This document shows, one piece after another, positions 1 through 5,858 of a stretch of DNA of 6,191 bases. Source of the stretch: Acidimicrobiia bacterium (GTDB lineage Bacteria > Actinomycetota > Acidimicrobiia > Spongiisociales > ZC4RG35); contig JAUXMQ010000073.1 in the NCBI GenBank assembly GCA_030623125.1, forward strand, positions 1 through 6,191. Reading direction: 5' to 3'. The translations under genes were made by a program, and so were the position numbers. Position 1 is the first letter of the stretch, and every line of letters starts with the position of its first letter. Under the pieces are notes generated by a model, which had not been told where the DNA came from, ran no database searches, and saw nothing but the letters and a program-made list of their open reading frames with translations.

Positions 1-305
1 AGATGCTCATCGTCATCGAAGGGACCGTTCACGTCCGTACACCCGAGGGCGAACAGGAGGCCGGCAAGGGTGATGCCATTTTGTTCCGAAGGGGACCGTC
101 GGGTGCTCATCAGGTGATCAACCGATCAGACAGTGAGGCCCGAATCTTGATGATGTCGACCATGGTCGAGCCGGAGATCGCGGAGTACCCGGACTCGGGA
201 AACATAGGAGTGTTTGCAGGCATGGCGCCAGGCGCGGACAGCAGATCGAGCTTGGCGAAGTTCATCGATGGATCCGCGGAGGTCGACTACTTCGAAGGCA
301 AGTAG
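1..305 (+). CDS. Cupin-domain protein, 3' end (5' end outside the window)
   Basis: The frame is open from the left edge to a TAG at 303-305, and the last 100 residues are visible. They contain the end of a cupin beta-barrel: MLIVIEGTVHVRTPEG is the strand pair usually following cupin motif 1, and GDAILFRRGP..GAHQVIN is cupin motif 2 with its His. The Met codon at 3 lies inside the barrel, since cupins normally read E-x-L/M-x-V/I-x-x-G here, so the true start and the metal-binding HxH of motif 1 are upstream and unseen. After the barrel comes a tail with YPDSG and a closing DYFEGK, which I associate with small cytosolic single-domain cupins of unknown substrate. Cupins cover many functions (dioxygenases, isomerases, sugar binding), so no reaction can be assigned. 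It converges on the HNH pseudogene. Confidence 0.8.
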   Translation, partial: MLIVIEGTVHVRTPEGEQEAGKGDAILFRRGPSGAHQVINRSDSEARILMMSTMVEPEIAEYPDSGNIGVFAGMAPGADSRSSLAKFIDGSAEVDYFEGK

Positions 306-321
306 CGGCTGGATCGATAAT

Positions 322-345
322 GGGGTGGTGGGGAAGGGCCACCCC
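322..345. terminator. Possible hairpin between convergent genes
   Basis: GGGGTGG at 322-328 and CCACCCC at 339-345 form a perfect 7-bp stem around a 10-nt loop, in the 39-bp gap between the cupin stop and the restored stop of the HNH pseudogene. No T-tract follows on either strand, so it is not a classical intrinsic terminator. The position between converging transcripts is the main argument for a terminator role. Confidence 0.25.
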
Positions 346-1123
346 TATGTAGGTCGGTGACCTACGACCGGTTCGAACGTTGGGCTGTCGAGGAACTCTG
401 CGAATTCGCCTTCGTGACGGTGTGCCAGTGTGTGGTGGTAGCGGCGAGGAGACACAGGTTTTCGAGCACGGTTTCGCCCCCGTCGGCCCAGGAGATGATG
501 TGGTGGACATCACACCATCGTGGTTTGCGACTACAGCCTTTCCGTACACAGTGATGGTCTCTGGAAATGACCGCCCTACGAATTGCGGCGGGGATGACCC
601 GGGTAGGACGTCCGACGTCGAGAATCTCTGACCGACCCTTCCACACAATGCGTGACACCGACGAGTCACACGAAAGCTGACGAATGGTCTCCACGTCGAG
701 CACCCGTCCGCCCTCGGTTTCGTGAAGCCCGCCCGGCGTCCCCTCCAAAGCATCGATATCGACGAAGATGTTGATGTGAGGTTTCTCACCTCCAACATCA
801 GGGGTTTCGGATCCTTCGAGTTTGGCACGAGACGCAACCATGCGAGCCCGGTGCTTCAAATACGCCACTATCGACGGATAACCGTGGACCTCGTGACCGT
901 CACGATCCTCGAACGCAGCCAACGACTCGGTCCACTCCACATCGAGACGATGTTTCACAAACTCCAACAGCAGAATGTGATCATCGAGCTCGTCGATAGG
1001 AGCCCCCTCCTTGTCCACAAGAAGCGGAACAACGATCCGCGGCTGCTCTCCTTTTCCCATACCCAAAACGTAGAAACCAGGTGTGACAGGAAACATGAAA
1101 ACTGACGGATTATCGCAAGACAT
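345..1123 (-). pseudogene. Degraded DUF222/13E12-type HNH endonuclease gene
   Basis: The open frame on the minus strand gives 253 residues from ATG 1123 to TAG 362. Residues about 45-100 resemble the start of a DUF222 domain (FEDRDG..., YPSIVAYLKHRARM). Residues 103-226 resemble its end plus an HNH domain: PDVGGEKPHINIFVD, GGLHE, LACDSS-like LSCDSSVSRIV, then RRAVISRDHHC, C197, C204 and DVHHIISWADGGET. The usual middle of DUF222, typically well over 100 residues, is missing at about residue 100 (near 820). The HNH motif then breaks at about 443-449: the annotated frame reads LCLLAATTTHWH, but a shifted frame from 446 reads RRYHHTLAHRHEGEF and stops at 345. That is the expected end of the motif, which normally reads LCLLCRRHH. 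A 4-bp deletion would explain both the shift and the lost Cys. Intact relatives are usually about 400 residues. The start is uncertain because the first ~25 residues match nothing I recognise. The gene is probably non-functional; a sequencing error could explain the frameshift but not the internal loss. Confidence 0.75.
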
Positions 1124-1140
1124 CCTGGAGAATTGGCGCT

Positions 1141-2400
1141 CTAGACGGTGGTCGACCTGGTGTCGGGAGTGAGCCAGGCGTGCACTTGCTCGTGGACGGC
1201 GGCATCGTGGAGCAGATCGGGGTGTCTCTTGCCTCCCACCACCTGCACGTCATTGGCGTCAACACGACGACGGCGTCCGCGGCCGGTGCCACTTCCAACC
1301 CGAACAATTAGGTCACCAACGAGAGCCCCTACGGGATGCGTTGGCTCGGCGGTGATCACACCGGCAATGAAATGCTGATCCACCCCTTTCGGTGGGGGAA
1401 GATCCACCACGAAGTCGTTCAGTAGCTCGTCGGGGTCGAATCCCAGCCAATCTTCCTCACTGACGGCGCCATAACGAAGGTCCTTGATCCCGACGCTGCG
1501 ATTATTGATGAACTCGCCCAGAGGGCGACTTTCGGGCACAAGACCCAGCCCCCATGCGGCAATGTTCGCTCCTTTCTCGACCGGGGAGCCCAAATGCGGA
1601 GAGCCCAGTGCCACCACGTGGCGAACAGCACTCATCCAGGCTTGCCCGGCGTCCTGACCGGCGTGTACCGCGCTGCGCGCCACCAGCCCGCCCATTGAAT
1701 GGCCAACCAGGGCAATCTCCTCCACCGGAACGGGCCAGTTGTCTGTGACCTCACTCAACAGGGCAGCCAGGGCAACACCGTTGTCCGACACATGTCGGCC
1801 CGTGTTGTAACGCACCAGCAAAGGAGTGAACGAGTCAGAGATGAGAAGGTCGGCCAAGCCGGGTGCCGATCCTTCTTCGGAAGTCTGTGGCTGCCAGCAG
1901 CGCTCGGTTTCTCCAAGGCCATGGACCAATACGATCAGCCGAGAGGATGGCTCGGCAAATGCCCGGGCAAGCGAGTCGGCATCCAAGCCGACCGGCTCGC
2001 CACCGGCGTCCCGAAGCCCGAATTCGATACTCATTGTGCTTCCGCGTCGTTCGAGCTCGTCTCCCCACAGCGCGTTGAAAAATGCCTGGATCCCGCTGCC
2101 ACGTGGTGAACGCCACAGGGGGCGCAAGTCTTTTCGGCCTGCGACAGCAATCGCACCGAGGCCGACCGCCGTGCCCAAAGTCGACCCGGTGAGGCGGACC
2201 GAGTTGAAGACCGGTGCAGTCAAGGCACGGTAGGCATTGCGCGCGGGCGCAACTCGCCGCCCGGCGACACCGAACCATCGGTCTGCAATCGCATCGTGAA
2301 TGCCCTCGACCGGGGCCGTCAATCGCTGGGTTGCCAGGTCGATCAAGTCGCCCAACCCTTTCCAGTCTTGGCCGGCGCTCTGAGAGACCTTCGATGACAT
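1141..2400 (-). CDS. Alpha/beta hydrolase, lipase/esterase-like (PGAP1/lipase-class fold)
   Basis: This is a complete gene of 419 residues. The hydrolase core starts at about residue 153: RLIVLVHGLG (154-163) is the strand and oxyanion-hole HG motif, and GHSMGGL at 233-239 is the nucleophile elbow with Ser235. ALGSPHLGSP (264-273) is the loop typical of triacylglycerol-lipase and PGAP1-like esterases. The rest of the triad is probably Asp363 in VGDLIVRVGS and His393 in KRHPDLL, followed by the helix VHEQVHAWL that closes many such domains. The first 150 residues are an N-terminal extension with a weakly hydrophobic, Gly/Ala-rich stretch at 68-88. It may be a membrane-associating segment rather than a signal peptide, as no cleavage site is obvious. 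The substrate is unknown, but a carboxylic ester such as a lipid is most likely. The ATG at 2400 has no Shine-Dalgarno sequence and a TATGAT box just upstream. It lies 17 bp upstream of the HNH pseudogene on the same strand. Confidence 0.85.
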   Translation of the reverse strand: MSSKVSQSAGQDWKGLGDLIDLATQRLTAPVEGIHDAIADRWFGVAGRRVAPARNAYRALTAPVFNSVRLTGSTLGTAVGLGAIAVAGRKDLRPLWRSPRGSGIQAFFNALWGDELERRGSTMSIEFGLRDAGGEPVGLDADSLARAFAEPSSRLIVLVHGLGETERCWQPQTSEEGSAPGLADLLISDSFTPLLVRYNTGRHVSDNGVALAALLSEVTDNWPVPVEEIALVGHSMGGLVARSAVHAGQDAGQAWMSAVRHVVALGSPHLGSPVEKGANIAAWGLGLVPESRPLGEFINNRSVGIKDLRYGAVSEEDWLGFDPDELLNDFVVDLPPPKGVDQHFIAGVITAEPTHPVGALVGDLIVRVGSGTGRGRRRRVDANDVQVVGGKRHPDLLHDAAVHEQVHAWLTPDTRSTTV

Positions 2401-2406
2401 CGGGAT

Positions 2407-2412
2407 ATCATA
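2407..2412 (-). promoter_or_regulatory. Candidate -10 box of a leaderless hydrolase transcript
   Basis: On the minus strand TATGAT (TAnnnT type) ends 6 nt before the ATG at 2400. That spacing would put the transcription start on or next to the A of the ATG. No Shine-Dalgarno sequence is present, which fits a leaderless mRNA, common in Actinobacteria. No convincing -35 box is seen 16-18 nt upstream. Confidence 0.4.
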
Positions 2413-2452
2413 TTGTTCAGTAGCCGTATAGCTCTAGGGCTCTTGGGGTTCC

Positions 2453-2458
2453 TATCAT
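2453..2458 (+). promoter_or_regulatory. Candidate -10 box of a leaderless flavin-oxidoreductase transcript
   Basis: TATCAT (TAnnnT type) is followed by 7 nt and then the ATG at 2466, with no Shine-Dalgarno sequence between. The hexamer overlaps the earlier in-frame ATG at 2457. If it is a real -10 element, that earlier ATG cannot be translated from this promoter. No clear -35 box is visible. Confidence 0.35.
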
Positions 2459-2465
2459 GCTGGTC

Positions 2466-3893
2466 ATGAGACGCGAACAGCCGATTCTGATCCAGGGGGG
2501 CATGGGAGTTGCCGTTTCGGATTGGCGGCTGGCCCGCACCGTTTCCGAGGCGGGCCATCTCGGTGTCGTCTCTGGTACTGCCATGGATTCTGTCCTGGCG
2601 CGCCGTCTCCAAATCGGAGACCCGGGAGGGCACATGAGAAGAGCTCTCGCTGCGTTTCCGGTCCCCGAGGTGGCGGATGGGCTTCTGGCCCGATACTTCG
2701 TGGAAGGAGGCAAGCAAACCGACCAGAGGTTCAAACAGACCTCGATGCGAAGAGACAACCCGTCGAAAAATGTTGATGGACTGCTGGTCGCCTCCAACTT
2801 CGTCGAGGTATACCTCGCCAAGGAAGGCCATGACGGATTGGTGGGGATCAACTATCTCGAGAAACTCCAGTCCCCCACCTTGCCGTCCCTTTACGGTGCG
2901 ATGCTCGCCGATGTCGACTATGTGCTCATGGGTGCCGGGATACCCAGAACCATCCCCGCGATACTCGACGACCTCTCCAAGGGTCTTCCAGTCGAGCTGC
3001 GGCTCGAACTGAAGGATGCCACCGCTGACGACAGCTATTACACCCATTTTGACCCCGCAACGGTGATGAATGGGACTGATCCCACAGTGAAACGACCGGA
3101 TTTTCTCGCCATCGTGTCGTCACATGTCCTCGCCACATTGCTTGCCCGCAGGATCGACACACCGGTTGACGGGTTTATCGTCGAATCCCCCACCGCCGGT
3201 GGCCACAATGCACCACCGCGAGGCAAACTGCAGCTGAGCGAACAGGGCGAGCCGATTTACGGAGACCGTGACCTGCCTGACTTCTCCGTTATTCGCGAGC
3301 TCAACCTGCCCTTCTGGCTAGCAGGTGGATACGCAGATCCGAGTCGTGTTCAGGATGCCCTGGAACTGGGTGCGGCCGGCGTCCAGGTAGGCACCGCCTT
3401 TGCCTATTGCGAGGAGTCGGGTTTCGACAGTGACGTGAAGCACCGGGTCTTGGAACTGAGCCGACGAAGCCAGGCTCATGTCTTCACCGACCCCGTGGGA
3501 TCCCCAACGGGCTTCCCCTTCAAGGTGGTGGAGTTGGAAGGAACTCTCTCCGAGCCCGATGTGTACGAAAACAGAATACGGGTTTGTGAATTGGGTTATC
3601 TCCGCACCGCCTACCGAAAGGACAACGGCGAAGTCGGCTGGCGATGTGCTGCAGAACCGGTGGACGAATACGTCGAGAAGGGCGGGCAGGCCGAGGACAC
3701 GATCGGCAAGAAGTGTCTGTGCAGCGCCCTCATGGCCAACGTCGGACTCGGCCAGATCCAACGCCAGGGAGCCCGAGAGCTCACCCTGGTCACTTCCGGC
3801 GACGACGTGAAGGATGTAGCTCGATTCCTCCCCCCAGGGGCTGATTCCTACAGCGCCCAAGACGTCATTCGGCATCTGCTGCCGAACGGCTAG
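2466..3893 (+). CDS. Nitronate monooxygenase / 2-nitropropane dioxygenase-family FMN oxidoreductase (large subtype)
   Basis: The product has 475 residues from ATG 2466. An ATG at 2457 would add three residues, but the later start places ILIQGGMGV at the N-terminus, as in relatives, and fits the TATCAT box. The fold is a TIM barrel that binds FMN. QGGMG (10-14) is the first-strand signature, VDGFIVESPTAGGHN (234-248) carries the candidate catalytic His247, and FWLAGGYADP (283-292) with GAAGVQVGTAF (302-312) forms the phosphate-binding part. Known family members oxidise alkyl nitronates or act as flavin-dependent enoyl reductases, and sequence alone cannot choose. At about 475 residues it is longer than the usual 320-380. 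The extra C-terminal part (from about 365) holds four Cys (374, 394, 417, 419) with a CLC pair, which may bind a metal. It is probably cytosolic. It runs divergently from the hydrolase, and no operon partner follows. Confidence 0.88.
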   Translation: MRREQPILIQGGMGVAVSDWRLARTVSEAGHLGVVSGTAMDSVLARRLQIGDPGGHMRRALAAFPVPEVADGLLARYFVEGGKQTDQRFKQTSMRRDNPSKNVDGLLVASNFVEVYLAKEGHDGLVGINYLEKLQSPTLPSLYGAMLADVDYVLMGAGIPRTIPAILDDLSKGLPVELRLELKDATADDSYYTHFDPATVMNGTDPTVKRPDFLAIVSSHVLATLLARRIDTPVDGFIVESPTAGGHNAPPRGKLQLSEQGEPIYGDRDLPDFSVIRELNLPFWLAGGYADPSRVQDALELGAAGVQVGTAFAYCEESGFDSDVKHRVLELSRRSQAHVFTDPVGSPTGFPFKVVELEGTLSEPDVYENRIRVCELGYLRTAYRKDNGEVGWRCAAEPVDEYVEKGGQAEDTIGKKCLCSALMANVGLGQIQRQGARELTLVTSGDDVKDVARFLPPGADSYSAQDVIRHLLPNG

Positions 3894-3926
3894 CTCCGGA
3901 CTCCACGGCCGGGATCTGTCAAGCAT

Positions 3927-4670
3927 TCAACCAGCGAGACCTGCAACGGCAGGGAGGACAATCAGGGCGACCAGGAGAAACAGCCCCATGCCCACCAGCA
4001 TCCAGACCACAATCGTGATCCATCGATCAAGCTGATGGTTGTAGGGGTTCACCGGAGGGGCGGCCTCACCGAGATGTTCCCGGCGCGCACGACGCATGTT
4101 CGCCGAGAAGACCAAACCGACGACGGGTAACACAACGAGGGTTACAGCGTGCAGCAAGCCCATCAGCATGAGCAAGCCACCAACCCGGAAGGTCTCAAAA
4201 CCCAACCACCCGACAAGATCCTCGGCCCAAGGGGCATCAGCCGGGGGCGCGTACTGCAGAGTTATGAACGTGTACGCACCGAAGATCAGGTAGTAGGCGA
4301 CGTCCATAAGCGTGAGAAATCGGAGCCCGGTAGCTGGACTGGCACGGAAGATGTCGATCTCGAAGGCGGTGCCGAACCGCCGAATGGTGGGTCCCAACAC
4401 CAGCACCAGACCGACCATGATCCCGGTCACCAGCAGTTCGAGAGTCCAGAACGGCATGTGAAATGCGCCATCGATTCGGTCTACTGCCACAAACAAGTAC
4501 ACCGCGATGAAACCGAGAATACCTATGAGGATGATGGCGAAACGGCGAACCCTTCTGCGGTGAGAAGCATCCTCTTCGATCGATCTGGTGACCTTGGCGA
4601 ACAGATCAGGGCTCGGCTGATACTGATCGACCGCACGGAACGCAGCGGTGAGCCGCTCTTCCACGGTCAT
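3927..4670 (-). CDS. Five-TM membrane protein, probable membrane-anchored anti-sigma partner, paralogue of the first gene of the operon
   Basis: This is the last gene of the sigma operon, 247 residues. Its ATG overlaps the sigma stop as ATGA, and GGAG lies 7 nt upstream (4678-4681), so translation is probably coupled. Residues 1-42 are charged and cytosolic (MTVEERLTAAF..., PSPDLFAKVTRSIEED, RRRVRR). Hydrophobic segments follow at about 43-62, 75-95, 119-139, 163-188 and 219-244. Residues 72-195 match almost the whole of the 132-residue protein at 5263-5661, sharing GPxIxRFG, DxFRAxPxTG, LMDVAYYLIFxAY and RxGGxLxLMGxLH. Position just after an ECF sigma gene, together with a cytosolic N-terminus before the first TM, suggests an anti-sigma factor. 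No HxxxCxxC zinc motif of the common anti-sigma domain is present, so this role is inferred. A membrane sensor co-expressed with the sigma factor is the alternative. The stop lies 33 bp from that of the oxidoreductase, which converges on it. Confidence 0.85.
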   Translation of the reverse strand: MTVEERLTAAFRAVDQYQPSPDLFAKVTRSIEEDASHRRRVRRFAIILIGILGFIAVYLFVAVDRIDGAFHMPFWTLELLVTGIMVGLVLVLGPTIRRFGTAFEIDIFRASPATGLRFLTLMDVAYYLIFGAYTFITLQYAPPADAPWAEDLVGWLGFETFRVGGLLMLMGLLHAVTLVVLPVVGLVFSANMRRARREHLGEAAPPVNPYNHQLDRWITIVVWMLVGMGLFLLVALIVLPAVAGLAG

Positions 4671-5266
4671 CGCTCATCTCCGATCGTCTTGCGGAGGGAT
4701 GCCATTCCTCGGCGGCAGTGTGTCTTCACCGAGTTGGGTGAGATGCTCAGCACTTCGGCGATCTCCCGCTCTGAAAGCTCGAGATAGAACCGGAGAAAGA
4801 TGCAGTCCCGTTGCCGGGGAGACAACGCCCGAACCTCATCGAGCAGAAGCGTCTGCTCCTCATCGAGAAGAAGACGGTCTTCGGGTGCGTCGGCATCACT
4901 CCCACCGGGAGTTGCCTCCTGATGCCGAAGCGACATCAGACCGCGCCGGTTGTGATCACGCGCCAGATTGATCACGATCGAACGTAGATATGGCGTGGCT
5001 TTTTCGGGGCTGTGTATCCGGTGAGCCGACTTGTGCAGACGGATGAACGCTTCCTGGACCAGATCCTCGGCGGCGTTGCGATCGTCTGTGAAGAGACGTG
5101 CCATCCGCACCAGGGCGGCGCCTTCTTCTTCGAACAACCGAGCGACAAGGGTGTCACGATCGACTCCGACGACGAAGGTGGCCACCTTCTCCGCCCGCTC
5201 GACCGTCATCAAAAGCCAGCGGAGGGAGACCCCCCTGACGCCTACGGCAAACGACGCGACGGTCAC
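4667..5266 (-). CDS. ECF-type RNA polymerase sigma-70 factor
   Basis: It directs RNA polymerase to a small set of promoters. From the GTG at 5266 the product has 199 residues. Region 2 spans about 40-110: LVARLFEEEGAALVRMARLFTDD, then AAEDLVQEAFIRLH, the typical DxxQexF helix, and PYLRSIVINLARDHNRR. Region 4 spans about 135-195: LLLDEVRALSPRQRDCIFLRF, then the helix-turn-helix LSEREIAEVLSISPNSVKTH and RRGMASLRK. There is no region 3 and no C-terminal extension, as expected for an ECF factor. I chose GTG 5266 because it overlaps the previous stop as GTGA, AGGGG lies 4 nt before it, and the added codons have G/C-rich third positions. ATG 5209 gives a 180-residue product that also covers both domains, but it has no ribosome binding site. 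The operon appears to be driven from the CTGTCACCC/CGTC promoter upstream of 5661, which this factor may itself recognise. Confidence 0.88.
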   Translation of the reverse strand: MTVASFAVGVRGVSLRWLLMTVERAEKVATFVVGVDRDTLVARLFEEEGAALVRMARLFTDDRNAAEDLVQEAFIRLHKSAHRIHSPEKATPYLRSIVINLARDHNRRGLMSLRHQEATPGGSDADAPEDRLLLDEEQTLLLDEVRALSPRQRDCIFLRFYLELSEREIAEVLSISPNSVKTHCRRGMASLRKTIGDER

Positions 5267-5661
5267 ACGACCCCTGGTTGACCTGCGTCTTCTTCCATGC
5301 GTCGTGACAACCCGAGCAACCGACCGATGATGGGGAGGCTCAAGACGTTGGCACCGTGAAGGATCCCCATCAACAGAAGCATCCCGCCAAGCCGTATCGT
5401 CTCGCCCCGGAGTTGTTCGGCTCCCACGGTGTCGCCCCACCCGGTGTCCGGCTCGAAGCGGGTGGTGAAGAGGATGTATGCCGTGAAGATCAGGTAGTAA
5501 GCGACATCCATCAAGATGATGTAGCTCTTGCCCGTCCTCGGATTGGCACGAAACACGTCCGCTGCATAACTGCGACCGAACCTCTTGATCAGCGGTCCCA
5601 GAATCAGCAGAGCGGCGACGAGCGCCCCGACTGTTATCAACTCGAGAATCCACCAGTCCAT
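5263..5661 (-). CDS. Small three-TM membrane protein, first gene of the sigma operon
   Basis: A protein of 132 residues with hydrophobic segments at about 4-24, 48-68 and 91-115. Conserved stretches shared with the 247-residue protein are GPLIKRFG, DVFRANPRTG, LMDVAYYLIFTAY and RLGGMLLLMGILHG. It corresponds to the core of that paralogue (its residues 72-195) without the cytosolic N-terminus or the fifth TM. The start ATG at 5661 has a strong AGAGGAG site 4 nt upstream. The stop overlaps the GTG proposed for the sigma factor. I do not recognise a named family. The shared core could be a membrane sensing or dimerisation module, and the two paralogues might pair in the membrane, but this is inference. 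Conserved His102 and Asp52 (His174 and Asp123 in the paralogue) are candidates for function. Confidence 0.82.
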   Translation of the reverse strand: MDWWILELITVGALVAALLILGPLIKRFGRSYAADVFRANPRTGKSYIILMDVAYYLIFTAYILFTTRFEPDTGWGDTVGAEQLRGETIRLGGMLLLMGILHGANVLSLPIIGRLLGLSRRMEEDAGQPGVV

Positions 5662-5665
5662 GTCA

Positions 5666-5672
5666 CTCCTCT
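5666..5672 (-). promoter_or_regulatory. Strong ribosome binding site of the sigma operon
   Basis: AGAGGAG on the minus strand ends 4 nt before the ATG at 5661. It fixes the start of the 132-residue protein and contrasts with the leaderless pattern of the hydrolase and oxidoreductase genes. Confidence 0.7.
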
Positions 5673-5695
5673 CTCGATCATCCTGCCAGATAGAT

Positions 5696-5719
5696 CACCG
5701 TCGTGCCCGAGGGCCGGTG
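5696..5719 (-). other. Possible hairpin in the 5' leader of the sigma operon
   Basis: CACCG (5696-5700) pairs with CGGTG (5715-5719), and GCC (5705-5707) with GGC (5712-5714) around a CGAG loop, with a 4-nt bulge on one side. The structure would sit in the ~80-nt leader between the proposed start point and the ribosome binding site. No T-tract follows, so it is not an obvious attenuator. It may have no function. Confidence 0.25.
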
Positions 5720-5745
5720 AACGCTCTGTTCAATCTCACTCTCTA

Positions 5746-5779
5746 ATACAGACGTCTACCGGGCGATATTGGGTGACAG
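5746..5779 (-). promoter_or_regulatory. ECF-type promoter of the sigma operon
   Basis: Reading the minus strand, a -35-like CTGTCACCC (5779-5771) is followed by 16 nt and a -10-like CGTCTGTAT (5754-5746). Every base of both boxes, and the spacing, match the outward-facing copy on the other strand. A C/G-rich CGTC -10 box with a TGTCAC -35 box is known for some ECF sigma factors; the ECF41 group is reported to use TGTCACA and CGTC. The expected start point is near 5743-5745, leaving a leader of about 80 nt before the ATG at 5661. This implies the sigma factor transcribes its own operon. Confidence 0.72.
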
Positions 5780-5811
5780 TGGATTCAATCTCGTAGGCCC
5801 TGTCACCCGAT
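5768..5811. repeat. Inverted repeat made by the two -35 regions
   Basis: GGGTGACAG (5771-5779) and CTGTCACCC (5800-5808) are perfect inverted copies around 20 nt. With three flanking bases on each outer side, the arms match at 11 of 12 positions. The divergent promoters explain this symmetry, though a dimeric regulator could also bind here, as the arm centres are about three helical turns apart. Confidence 0.7.
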
Positions 5812-5833
5812 CATCCCAGTCGCTCGTCTGTAT
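5800..5833 (+). promoter_or_regulatory. ECF-type promoter of the divergent membrane-protein gene
   Basis: CTGTCACCC (5800-5808), 16 nt, then CGTCTGTAT (5825-5833) is the second copy of the element that faces the sigma operon. The spacers differ at 11 of 16 positions, so the boxes rather than the whole segment are conserved, as expected for a selected promoter. The expected start point is near 5834-5836, about 23-25 nt before the ATG at 5859, with the ribosome binding site inside that leader. Confidence 0.72.
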
Positions 5834-5848
5834 CGATGACGCTCCAGA

Positions 5849-5853
5849 AAGGA
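5849..5853 (+). promoter_or_regulatory. Ribosome binding site of the divergent membrane-protein gene
   Basis: AAGGA, preceded by two more purine bases, ends 5 nt before the ATG at 5859. It supports that start codon. Confidence 0.6.
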
Positions 5854-5858
5854 AGATC

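Noticed and set aside
637..656. Another TGTCAC on the minus strand that could be a further ECF promoter
   Set aside because: It lies inside the HNH pseudogene, and no CGTC box occurs at the 16-nt spacing.
262..837. 191-codon minus-strand open frame across the HNH pseudogene
   Set aside because: It is rich in Arg, Pro and Ser with no domain signature, and it runs through the strand and region where the DUF222/HNH frame is clearly recognisable. It is an out-of-frame shadow.
2343..3047. 234-codon minus-strand open frame opposite the start of the oxidoreductase
   Set aside because: It spans the divergent promoter region and the antisense of conserved oxidoreductase sequence, and its translation has no coherent domain.
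3318..3926. 202-codon minus-strand open frame opposite the oxidoreductase
   Set aside because: It lies antisense to the well-conserved FMN-binding and C-terminal part of the oxidoreductase and has no recognisable motif.
3894..3926. Terminator between the convergent oxidoreductase and membrane-protein genes
   Set aside because: Only a 4-bp CCGG repeat and a short GCCG-AA-CGGC palindrome at the end of the oxidoreductase gene are visible, with no T-tract. There is not enough to call a terminator.
4149..4787. 212-codon plus-strand open frame opposite the 247-residue membrane protein
   Set aside because: The translation is highly polar and irregular, while the opposite strand encodes a clear paralogue of another gene in the window.
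5210..5653. Extension of the sigma factor frame to a start at 5653 (328 residues)
   Set aside because: The added part overlaps nearly the whole 132-residue membrane protein in another frame and reads as Arg/His/Ser-rich shadow. The membrane protein has a strong ribosome binding site and a paralogue.
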